From an uncultured Gammaproteobacteria bacterium (GTDB taxonomy: Bacteria > Pseudomonadota > Gammaproteobacteria > Steroidobacterales > GCA-2729495), in NCBI GenBank assembly GCA_937958785.1, contig CALGMY010000066.1, forward strand, positions 1 through 12,642: 12,642 nt of DNA, read 5' to 3'. The notes beneath the pieces were generated by a model. It saw only the letters and a list, made by a program, of their open reading frames with translations, was not told the DNA's origin and searched no databases. Of this stretch, positions 6,936-12,642 are shown in pieces; the first letter of the stretch is position 1, and each line of letters opens with the position of its first letter. Position numbers and translations under genes: made by a program.

Positions 6936-7032
6936 GAGCGGCTTCAGCCGCGACCAGCGGGTTATCCCTTCGCTCGCTAGATGAACACGCTCGCTGCGGG
7001 ACAACCCGCTGGTCGCGGCTGAAGCCGCTCCT
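6934..7032. repeat. REPIN-like hairpin element, copy 3 (complete, core inverted)
   Basis: A perfect 30-base inverted repeat (6934-6963 with 7003-7032) continues after one mismatch with four further pairs (6965-6968 with 6998-7001). It leaves a 29-base loop at 6969-6997. The outer REP head is identical to copy 2 over 22 bases (6932-6953 and 3546-3567). The inner arm is unrelated (6954-6963: CCAGCGGGTT) but still self-complementary. The 19-base core is present in reverse orientation at 6975-6993 (TCGCTAGATGAACACGCTC). The element fills the gap between the convergent secreted-protein and response-regulator genes, ending about 8 bases before the latter's stop codon, and probably ends both transcripts. 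Confidence 0.9.
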
Positions 7033-7040
7033 GCGGCACT

Positions 7041-7553
7041 TCAGAGGACGCCGCGGGAGTCGGGGTGGCGCACGTACTGGCGGCGGTCATCGCCGCCGTT
7101 GGCGCCCAGGCGCCGGCTGGTCGACTGGGGGAATTCCACGACCCGCCAGTAGTTGTCGACGAGCTCCACGGCCTTCACGAAGCTGTTCCCCACGTCGGAC
7201 TTCAGCATGTAGCCCGCGACATTGAGGTTGAAGGCCTCGATCTTGTCCTCGTCGTCGTTCGACGTGGTCAGCATGAAGACGATGGAATCGTGCAGCTCGG
7301 CGTCGTCCCGGATCCGCTCGAGCAGCTCGAGGCCGTTCATCCGGGGCATGTTGATGTCCAGGATCAGCAGGTTCGGGCGGGGCAGGGGCTGGCGGCCATT
7401 GGTGCCCTTCAGGATTTCCCAGGCCTCCTGGCCGTCCCGCGCCACCGTCACCGGGTTGGTGATGTGCAGCTTGCCGATGGCCCGCAGGAAGGCCTTCTCG
7501 TCGATCTGGTCGTCCTCAGCCAGCAAGATGTGCACGGTTCTGCTCGATTCCAT
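7041..7553 (-). CDS. Single-domain response regulator, Rcp1-like
   Basis: The 170-residue protein is a stand-alone CheY-like receiver with no output domain. It carries the acidic pair in LLAEDDQIDEKAF (D14, D15), the phospho-accepting aspartate in LLILDINMPRMNG (D66), the switch threonine in MLTTSND (T96), and the conserved lysine in GYMLKSD (K118). The receiver ends near residue 140, and a basic tail of 30 residues follows. The E-D-D-x-x-D-E start and the insert after helix 2 (LKGTNGRQPLPRPNLLILD) are typical of the Rcp1 type that pairs with phytochrome-like kinases. It is probably phosphorylated by the kinase just upstream, whose last 38 bases it overlaps. It could be an output to a partner protein or a phosphate sink. 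I chose ATG 7551-7553 because of the very strong ribosome-binding site. A longer frame would read through the kinase gene. Confidence 0.93.
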   Translation of the reverse strand: MESSRTVHILLAEDDQIDEKAFLRAIGKLHITNPVTVARDGQEAWEILKGTNGRQPLPRPNLLILDINMPRMNGLELLERIRDDAELHDSIVFMLTTSNDDEDKIEAFNLNVAGYMLKSDVGNSFVKAVELVDNYWRVVEFPQSTSRRLGANGGDDRRQYVRHPDSRGVL

Positions 7554-9042
7554 GATTTGGCTCCTCCTCCCCCGCGAGGCGCATCCCGTTCCGGGGCGCC
7601 TTCTTCCATGTGAACTTGAATACGGTTCCGCGGCCACCGGGACCGCCGTGGAACCAGATCCGGCCACCCTGCCACTCGACGATGCGCTTGACGATCGCAA
7701 GGCCCATGCCGCTGCCCTCGATCTCGTCCCGGGGCTTCAGGGTCTGGAACATCTGGAAGACCTTCTCGGAGAACTCCTCCGGGATGCCCGCGCCATCGTC
7801 CTCGACGGCGAACAGCACTTCATCGCCCTTGTCCTGCGCGTACACGCGGACCTGGCCCTGGCGGGTGGGGTGGTGCTTGATCGCGTTGTTGATCAGGTTG
7901 CGCAGCACCTGCTCGAGCGGCGCATGGTGGGCCTGCAGCTCGGGAAGGGACGCGTCGGCCGTGAGCGTCATCGTGTCCGGCGGCGCGAGCAGCACGAACA
8001 GGTCCTCGACCAGCAGCTTCGAGTCGACGCGGGAGACCTCGCCGGGCTTGCGACCCGCCCGGGAGTAGGCGAGCAGGTCGTCGAGCAGCCGGTGCAGCCG
8101 CGCCGTGCGCTGGGCGAGCAGCCCGAGGTTCTGCTGCACCTCGCCGCCCGTGTAGGTGGACAGGTCTTCCCGGAGCCAGTCCACCAGGATGTCGATGGCC
8201 CGGAGCGGCGCCTTGAGGTCGTGGGAGGCCACGTAGGCGAACTGCTCCAGGTCCCGGTTCGACCGGGCCAGCTCTTCCTGGATCGCGCGGCGCTCGGTGA
8301 TGTCCATGGCCAGCGAGAGCACGCCCTGCACGGTGCCGCGGACGTCCCGGTGCGGCTGGTAGGTGACGGCGTAGTAGCGCTCCTCGCCGTTCGCCATCCG
8401 GCGCGCCTCCTCGTACTGGATCACCTCGCCGGCCAGGCAGCGCTCGTACAGCGGCTGGCGCCGTGCCCAGGACTCGGCGGTGATGACCTCGGAGATGTGC
8501 TGGTTGAGATGCCGGCCCCGGGGGTAACCGTACCAGAGGTCGTACTGGGCGCTCAGGAACCGCAGCCGGAGATCCCTGTCCAGGTATGCAAACAGCCCTG
8601 GTACGCCGTCGGCCAGTTCCTGCATGCGGTCCTGGGTCGCCTTGAGCTGCACCTCGAGGGCATGTTGGGTCGTCACGTCGATGCAGACGCCCTGCATGCG
8701 TACCGGCGCACCGGCTTCCCCGGTGATCACGTGGCCCCGGCCGCTGACGAAGCGGATGTCGCCGTTGCGCTGGACGATCCGGTAGTCGCAGCTGAAGGAA
8801 CCGGTCTGCATGCTCTCGGCGGCGGCCGCCCAGTAGCGTTGCAGGTCCTCGGGATGGATCCGGGAGGCCATGGTGTCGGGTGACAGTGCCGTGCCCGGCT
8901 CGATGTCGAAGATGCGCCGGCAGGTCCCGTCGATGATGAACTCGCGGGTTCCTGCGTCGAAGGAGTAGACGCCGACGCCGCTAGCCTCCAGCGTGCGCTG
9001 GAGCTGCGGGCTGAGGCCGCCACCTTCCGCGGCGCCGGTCAT
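7516..9042 (-). CDS. Soluble hybrid-free sensor histidine kinase (PAS-PAS-HisKA-HATPase)
   Basis: The 508-residue cytoplasmic kinase has no membrane segment, so it should sense an internal signal or ligand. A first PAS domain (about 15-125) is of the PAS_3 type, with HPEDLQRYW and a PAC-like DYRIVQRNGDIRFVSGRG. A second PAS domain (about 140-252) has VPGLFAYLDRDLRLRFLSAQYDLWYG, ending in GVLSLAMDITERR. The HisKA domain holds the phospho-accepting histidine in FAYVASHDLKAPLR (H274). The ATPase domain holds the N box RNLINNAIKHH (381-391), G1 EDDGAGIPEEF (414-424), the F box VFQMFQTL, and G2 GSGMGLAIVKRI (443-454). All catalytic parts are intact. This HK type resembles bacteriophytochrome-like kinases but lacks a GAF/PHY sensor. 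The start codon overlaps the stop of the GGDEF-EAL gene (TGATG), so it is translationally coupled, and the two are likely partners. Confidence 0.95.
   Translation of the reverse strand: MTGAAEGGGLSPQLQRTLEASGVGVYSFDAGTREFIIDGTCRRIFDIEPGTALSPDTMASRIHPEDLQRYWAAAAESMQTGSFSCDYRIVQRNGDIRFVSGRGHVITGEAGAPVRMQGVCIDVTTQHALEVQLKATQDRMQELADGVPGLFAYLDRDLRLRFLSAQYDLWYGYPRGRHLNQHISEVITAESWARRQPLYERCLAGEVIQYEEARRMANGEERYYAVTYQPHRDVRGTVQGVLSLAMDITERRAIQEELARSNRDLEQFAYVASHDLKAPLRAIDILVDWLREDLSTYTGGEVQQNLGLLAQRTARLHRLLDDLLAYSRAGRKPGEVSRVDSKLLVEDLFVLLAPPDTMTLTADASLPELQAHHAPLEQVLRNLINNAIKHHPTRQGQVRVYAQDKGDEVLFAVEDDGAGIPEEFSEKVFQMFQTLKPRDEIEGSGMGLAIVKRIVEWQGGRIWFHGGPGGRGTVFKFTWKKAPRNGMRLAGEEEPNHGIEQNRAHLAG
7561..7570 (-). 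promoter_or_regulatory. Strong ribosome-binding site of the response regulator, inside the kinase gene
   Basis: On the minus strand, GGAGGAGGAG lies 7 bases before the ATG at 7551-7553. It falls within the last codons of the histidine kinase, where it encodes part of a GEEEP stretch. It lets the regulator be made in larger amounts than the kinase from one mRNA. Confidence 0.75.
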
Positions 9043-10772
9043 CAGCCCACGCCCTTCAGCGCGCGCACGACGGCGGTAGAGTCAGCCCCGCCGTGCTCCA
9101 GGGCGGCGAGCAGCGGCTCGACCAGCTGCAGGTCCATCGGCTTGCCGAACAGGTAGCCCTGCATGACGTGGCAGCCATGGTCCACCAGGTGCTGCAGTTG
9201 CTCGGGGGTCTCCACGCCCTCGGCGACGGTCTCGAGGCGCAGGCTCTTGGCCAGGGAGATGATCGCGTCGATGATGCACTCGCCACCGTGGCTGCTGCCG
9301 ATCTCCTGCACGAAGGACTTGTCGATCTTCAGCACGTCGATCGGGAAGCGCTGCAGGTAACTGAGGCACGAGTAGCCGGTACCGAAGTCGTCGATCGAGA
9401 TGCGCAGGCCGATGGCCTTCAGCTGGGCCAGTTCACGCTGGGCAGCGTCCGTGTCCTCCATCACCAGGCCCTCGGTCAGCTCGATCTCGATCAGGCTGGC
9501 ATCGATGTCATGGCGTTTCAGAACCTCCGCCACGCGCTTGTGGAAGTCCGGCTGCTGGAACTGGCGCGCCGACACGTTGACCGAGACCGGCACCAGGGTG
9601 AGACCCTTGTCGCGCCAGGACTTCAGCGTCAGGCACACCTCGTTGAGGATCCAGTAGCCCAGCGGGATGATGTGTCCGCTCTCCTCGGCCACCGGGATGA
9701 AGTCGGCAGGACTCACCCGGCCCCGCTTAGGGCTCTGCCAGCGCAGCAGGGCCTCGAGGCCCTGCAGCTGGTTGGTGTCCACGTTGACCTTGGGCTGGTA
9801 GGCCAGGTGGAACTGCCCCTCCGCGATGGCCTCCCTGATGTCGCGTTCCAGCTCGTGGTAGCGCATCAGGTCCTCGTGCATCTGCTCGTGGAAGAACTTG
9901 AAATTGTTGCGCCCGAACTCCTTCGCCTGGTACATGGCGATGTCGGCATTCTTCAGCAGCATCTGGGTGTCCGAGTTGTCGCTCGGGTACATCGTGATGC
10001 CCATGCTGGTGGTGATCGAGACCTGGCGGTCGGCGATGTGATAGGGCCGGGCAATGACTTCCAGGACGGTGCTGGCCAGTGCTTCCACGTCCCTCGGGGT
10101 GGAGAGTCCCTCGAGCATCACGGCGAACTCGTCGCCACCCAGCCGTGCCACCGTGTCGCCCGCCCGGACGGAGCGACGGATGCGGTCGGCGACCTCCTTC
10201 AGCAGCCGGTCGCCGGCGTCGTGGCCGAGCGTGTCGTTGACCACCTTGAAGGCGTCCAGGTCGAGGAAGAGCAGGCTCACCTTGCGACCCTCGCGGCGCG
10301 CGCGGGCCGTGGCCCGGGTGAGCTGGTCGTTGAAGAACTGGCGGTTGGGGATGCCGGTGAGCGGGTCGTACTGGGCGAGGTAGCTGAGGCGCAGGTCCGA
10401 CTTCTTGCGCTCGATGGCGTAGCGGATCGAGCGCAGGATCGTCCGTCCCTGGCCCTCCCACTTCACCAGGTAGTCCTGGGCGCCCTTGTTCAGGATGCTG
10501 ACGGCGAAGTCCTCGTCGTCCTGGCCGCTCAGCACGACAATGGGAATCTCGTTGTTGACGGCCTGGATCGCGTCCAGGCACTGCAGGCCCGAGCCGTCCG
10601 GCAGGTGCAGGTCCAGCAGCACGACGTCGAAGCTGTCGAGACCCAGCTGGTCGGCCGCGGCCGCCAGGCTCTGGACGTGCACGAGCTCGACGTCCCCGGC
10701 CCGCTGCCTGCGCAGGGAGGCCGCCAGGAAGTCGGCATCGGCCGGATTGTCCTCAACGAGCAGCAGTTTCAT
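9042..10772 (-). CDS. Response regulator with GGDEF and EAL domains (cyclic-di-GMP turnover)
   Basis: The 576-residue soluble protein couples a phosphorelay to cyclic-di-GMP. The receiver domain (1-120) has the acidic pocket VEDN (E7, D8), the phospho-accepting D54 in VVLLDLHLPDG, and K104 in YLVKW. The GGDEF domain (about 130-290) has an intact active site GGDEF (212-216) and a product-inhibition I-site RAGD (203-206), five residues upstream. The EAL domain (about 305-560) has LEALLRW (339-345), NVSARQF (399-405), ELTE (431-434), DDFGTGYS (461-468), LKIDKSF (K482), and AEGVET (518-522). Both catalytic domains therefore look able to work. Which dominates cannot be told. It is the first gene of a three-gene operon with the histidine kinase, which is the obvious candidate to phosphorylate D54. 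I chose the ATG at 10770-10772 because MKLLLVEDN is the usual receiver start. Confidence 0.96.
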   Translation of the reverse strand: MKLLLVEDNPADADFLAASLRRQRAGDVELVHVQSLAAAADQLGLDSFDVVLLDLHLPDGSGLQCLDAIQAVNNEIPIVVLSGQDDEDFAVSILNKGAQDYLVKWEGQGRTILRSIRYAIERKKSDLRLSYLAQYDPLTGIPNRQFFNDQLTRATARARREGRKVSLLFLDLDAFKVVNDTLGHDAGDRLLKEVADRIRRSVRAGDTVARLGGDEFAVMLEGLSTPRDVEALASTVLEVIARPYHIADRQVSITTSMGITMYPSDNSDTQMLLKNADIAMYQAKEFGRNNFKFFHEQMHEDLMRYHELERDIREAIAEGQFHLAYQPKVNVDTNQLQGLEALLRWQSPKRGRVSPADFIPVAEESGHIIPLGYWILNEVCLTLKSWRDKGLTLVPVSVNVSARQFQQPDFHKRVAEVLKRHDIDASLIEIELTEGLVMEDTDAAQRELAQLKAIGLRISIDDFGTGYSCLSYLQRFPIDVLKIDKSFVQEIGSSHGGECIIDAIISLAKSLRLETVAEGVETPEQLQHLVDHGCHVMQGYLFGKPMDLQLVEPLLAALEHGGADSTAVVRALKGVG

Positions 10773-10937
10773 CGACGAGCCGCAAGCTGCCCCACGCGGG
10801 GCTTCCCGGGGTAATCTACGGGGGACTATGTGAAATCCCTGAGACCGGAGTCACACTGGCCTTCCCGTGGCGCCTGCCCCGGTGCACAGTTCCGGTCGAA
10901 AGCGCTGCCCGGTTCCACTTGATATGGAGTTGCCTGC
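10773..10937. promoter_or_regulatory. Divergent intergenic region between cyclic-di-GMP operon and exported chelatase-like gene
   Basis: These 165 bases separate two start codons and must hold the promoters for both directions. I find no convincing -35/-10 pair in either direction. A small hairpin, GCCCC-ACGC-GGGGC (10789-10802), lies 16-30 bases upstream of the operon's ATG and could shape translation. For the plus-strand gene, GGAG at 10926-10929 is a ribosome-binding site 8 bases before its ATG. Confidence 0.4.
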
Positions 10938-11990
10938 ATGTCCACGCACAGATTCCTGGTGATGGCGGGTGCGGCGGCCCTGGGCCTGCTGCTGGTTGCC
11001 CCGCTGGTTGCCGACGAGGAGATGGACCACTCGGCCCACCAGGCCGCGGGTGGCCACGGCGGCCACGACATGACCGCCGACGAGGTCGCGCTGCTGCGGA
11101 AGAAGATCCCGCTCTACGCCGGGTTCACCGACGCGCAGATCCACGAGAACATGAGCCGCATGATGCCGGACAGCGAGGCCTACCTCAGCCCGCCCGGCGT
11201 CCGGGACGCCATCGGCGTCCTCGGCCTCGGCCATGGCTACGCCGGGGATGGCAACGACCAGTTCAAGGCGGGCTACGCCGCGGTGGCGGCCGTGCATCCC
11301 ACCGCGGTCGGGCTCGGCATGTCGATGATGGACTCGGCCCACGTGCAGAAGGCGGTCGACCAGCTCGAGGCCGCCGGGGCTACCACCATCGTGGTACTGC
11401 CGAGCGAGACCAGCGAAACCAGCTCGCTGGTGCGCCAGTGGCACTACATGTTCGGGCTCACCGACAACTCAGGCTACCTCGAGGTGCCCCGGGTCAGGAC
11501 GAAGGCCCGGGTCGTCATGGCGAGCTCGCCCACCCGCAGCCCCATCATCGGCCGCATCCTCGGCGAGAACCTGCGCACCGCCAGCCGGGAGCCCGCCCGG
11601 GAGGCGGCGCTGCTGGTCATGCACGGGCCGGAGAAGAAGGAAGAGAACGATGACGAGCTGCGCAACCTCGCCAAGCTCGCCGCCGTGGCCAGGGAAGTCT
11701 CCGGCATCTCCGAGGTGTTCTACGGCTCGCTCCAGGACGACGCGCCCCCCGACGTCCGCGCAGCCAACGTCGCGGCCATGCGCGACTGGATCGCCAAGGC
11801 CACCGCCGCCGGCAAGACCGTGCTCCTCGAGCCCGTGCTGCTCACCGCCGGCGGACGCGTCTCCCAGAAGATCCGCAAGGACTTCGACGGGCTCCAATAC
11901 ACCTTCGTCGACAGGGGCATGATCGGCCACCCGCTGTTCGCCGAATGGGTGCAGCAGACCGTGGCGGAGAAGTCGCGCCCCGCCGGCTGA
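10938..11990 (+). CDS. Exported two-lobed CbiX/sirohydrochlorin chelatase-like protein with His-rich N-terminus
   Basis: The 350-residue precursor has a signal peptide (residues 1-25: MSTHRF, then a hydrophobic run, cut after LVA), so it is probably periplasmic. A short His/Met-rich stretch follows (HSAHQAAGGHGGHDM, residues 31-45), fit for binding metal. The rest looks like two copies of the class II chelatase fold. Lobe one has VLGLGHGYAGDGNDQF (94-109), with H99 where CbiX has its metal-binding histidine, then VGLGMSMM and EAAGATTIVVLPSE. Lobe two has ALLVMHGPEKKEEN (224-237), with H229, then EVFYGSLQDDAPP and TVLLEPVLLTAGGR. The known relatives load cobalt, nickel or iron into sirohydrochlorin in the cytoplasm. 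An exported form is unusual, so metal trafficking or binding is as likely as chelation. Assignment is from motifs and internal similarity only. Confidence 0.78.
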   Translation: MSTHRFLVMAGAAALGLLLVAPLVADEEMDHSAHQAAGGHGGHDMTADEVALLRKKIPLYAGFTDAQIHENMSRMMPDSEAYLSPPGVRDAIGVLGLGHGYAGDGNDQFKAGYAAVAAVHPTAVGLGMSMMDSAHVQKAVDQLEAAGATTIVVLPSETSETSSLVRQWHYMFGLTDNSGYLEVPRVRTKARVVMASSPTRSPIIGRILGENLRTASREPAREAALLVMHGPEKKEENDDELRNLAKLAAVAREVSGISEVFYGSLQDDAPPDVRAANVAAMRDWIAKATAAGKTVLLEPVLLTAGGRVSQKIRKDFDGLQYTFVDRGMIGHPLFAEWVQQTVAEKSRPAG

Positions 11991-12027
11991 CGCCCGGGGC
12001 GGGCAACGCCTGCACGTCCGGCTGAGA

Positions 12028-12052
12028 GGCCGGTCACAGACCTGGCCCGGCC
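12028..12052 (+). terminator. Weak hairpin after the chelatase-like gene
   Basis: GGCCGG (12028-12033) pairs with CCGGCC (12047-12052) across a 13-base loop, in the 82-base gap before the pilin-like gene. There is no T-run. It could slow or end transcription, or it may just reflect high GC content. Confidence 0.2.
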
Positions 12053-12072
12053 CTTCGCCCGACAGTAGGGCG

Positions 12073-12483
12073 ATGATCAGCCGGGTCGACGTGCTCATTG
12101 CCATTGCCTGCCTCGGGGCCGGCGCCGTCGTGGCCGTGCCGCGCCATGCCCGGCTGGCGAGCGAGGTCCGCCTGGACGAGGTCGAGGCGCTCGCCCTCGG
12201 GGCCGGGACCGCGGCGGACCTTGCCCACGCCCGCTGGCTGGCTGCCAGCCAGCCTCCGGTCATCGACGGCACCCGGGGCACGGTGGCCATGAACCATGGC
12301 TATCCGTCGCCGGCCACCTTGCCGCTCCTGCTCGCGGCCGCGGAGACCTCGGCCTTCGTCTACGCCGACGGCGCGTGGCAGCACCGGGGCGTCGCGCCGG
12401 GCCGCGCCTGCGGCGTTGCCTACCGACCACCCGCCGCACCGGGCCAGAGCCCCGTCATCACCACGCGCATCCGCGGCTGCTGA
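12073..12483 (+). CDS. MshA-like type IV pilin/pseudopilin without a normal leader
   Basis: The 136-residue product has the architecture of a type IV pilin. An N-terminal hydrophobic helix (5-23: VDVLIAIACLGAGAVVAVP) is followed by PRHARLASEVRLDEVEALALGAGTAADLAHARW (23-55), which matches the PRF-x-DL-x-SxARxxxVxGLAGALxSAxALAHA pattern of MSHA pilins. Then come VAMNHGYPSPATLPLLL (71-87), like MshA's VNGYPT region, and a C-terminal cysteine pair (C113, C136) with the final GC typical of the pilin disulfide loop. The G/F cleavage site and upstream basic leader are missing: the protein starts MISRVD, and the glutamate normally at mature position 5 is aspartate (D6). AGGG lies only 2 bases before the ATG. 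No ATG or GTG exists nearby upstream in frame. It may be a diverged minor pilin, a leaderless variant, or a decaying copy. Confidence 0.7.
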   Translation: MISRVDVLIAIACLGAGAVVAVPRHARLASEVRLDEVEALALGAGTAADLAHARWLAASQPPVIDGTRGTVAMNHGYPSPATLPLLLAAAETSAFVYADGAWQHRGVAPGRACGVAYRPPAAPGQSPVITTRIRGC

Positions 12484-12548
12484 ATCAGACCCGGGCCGAC
12501 GCGCCGGCCCTGCGTCCGCCGGTTGCAAACCCCAAGCCGGCCGTCAGA

Positions 12549-12642
12549 ATGCGGACCGTGAGGCCACTCATCAAATGGCTGCTGCTGGCGCTCGGCGTCG
12601 TGCTCCTGCTGGCCATCGGCCTCGTGGTGGCCGTGGTGACCC
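12549..12642 (+). CDS. Start of a membrane-anchored protein (cut by window end), possibly AsmA-like
   Basis: From the ATG at 12549 an open frame reads MRTVRPLIKW, then an unbroken hydrophobic helix of about 21 residues (LLLALGVVLLLAIGLVVAVV), to the end of the window. Basic residues before the helix suggest an inner-membrane anchor with the rest of the protein in the periplasm. The pattern of a short basic start followed by one long Leu/Val/Ala helix is seen in AsmA-family proteins, but also in many others, so the family is a guess. GTG 12558 is an alternative start. The gap to the pilin gene is 65 bases and holds a small GGGCCG/CGGCCC hairpin (12493-12510). Confidence 0.55.
   Translation, partial: MRTVRPLIKWLLLALGVVLLLAIGLVVAVVT

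Noticed and set aside
9093..10814. Open frame of 573 codons on the plus strand opposite the GGDEF-EAL gene
   Set aside because: It is a shadow of an intact, well-recognised protein and shows no family motif. The same holds for 7222-8883 (+) opposite the kinase and 122-1735 (+) opposite trmB.
10773..10937. Possible cobalamin or other riboswitch before the chelatase-like gene
   Set aside because: The gap is short, shared with a divergent gene, and I cannot find the conserved core motifs of a cobalamin riboswitch.
12234..12252. Nineteen-base palindrome CTGGCTGGC-T-GCCAGCCAG
   Set aside because: It lies inside the pilin-like coding region, encodes ordinary residues (LAASQ), has no partner elsewhere in the window and is likely a product of GC-rich Ala/Leu codons.

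Overview
The window is GC-rich chromosomal DNA with dense, short-spaced genes. It is most consistent with a gammaproteobacterium. The support is a trmB of proteobacterial type, a tRNA with an encoded CCA end, a small acidic protein resembling a gammaproteobacterial family, an MshA-like pilin, and GTAG-type REP palindromes of the sort known from Pseudomonas and Xanthomonadales. Species cannot be named from the sequence. No CRISPR array, prophage or insertion sequence is visible.

Positions 1-1705 lie on the minus strand. A two-helix membrane protein of unknown function overlaps trmB (tRNA m7G46 methyltransferase) by 4 bases, and a small acidic protein follows. A tRNA-Gly(CCC) at 1726-1799 runs on the plus strand, only 23 bases before a class-V aminotransferase of the cysteine desulfurase fold (1823-3538). 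A CapK/phenylacetate-CoA-ligase-like adenylate-forming enzyme (3659-5044, minus) faces it. Divergent from that ligase runs a plus-strand series: an HExxH metalloprotein of unknown function, a retinol-dehydrogenase-like short-chain dehydrogenase, and a small secreted four-cysteine protein.

Positions 7041-10772 (minus) form a tightly overlapping signalling operon. It is transcribed in the order REC-GGDEF-EAL protein, soluble PAS-PAS histidine kinase, single-domain Rcp1-type response regulator. All GGDEF, I-site and EAL signature residues are present, so this looks like a phosphorelay coupled to cyclic-di-GMP turnover.

Divergent from the operon is an exported, His-rich, two-lobed protein resembling CbiX/sirohydrochlorin chelatases (10938-11990). 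It is followed by an MshA-like pilin that lacks a normal prepilin leader (12073-12483), then the start of a membrane-anchored protein cut by the window end.

The most unusual signal is a family of three long hairpin elements: 1-66 (partial), 3546-3651 and 6934-7032. Each full copy is a pair of inverted GTAG-type REP palindromes around a loop. All three share a 19-base core (GAGCGTGTTCATCTAGCGA). The inner arms differ completely between the two full copies yet pair almost perfectly within each. The two full copies sit exactly between convergent genes and probably act as two-way terminators. They look like a REPIN family with a conserved loop.
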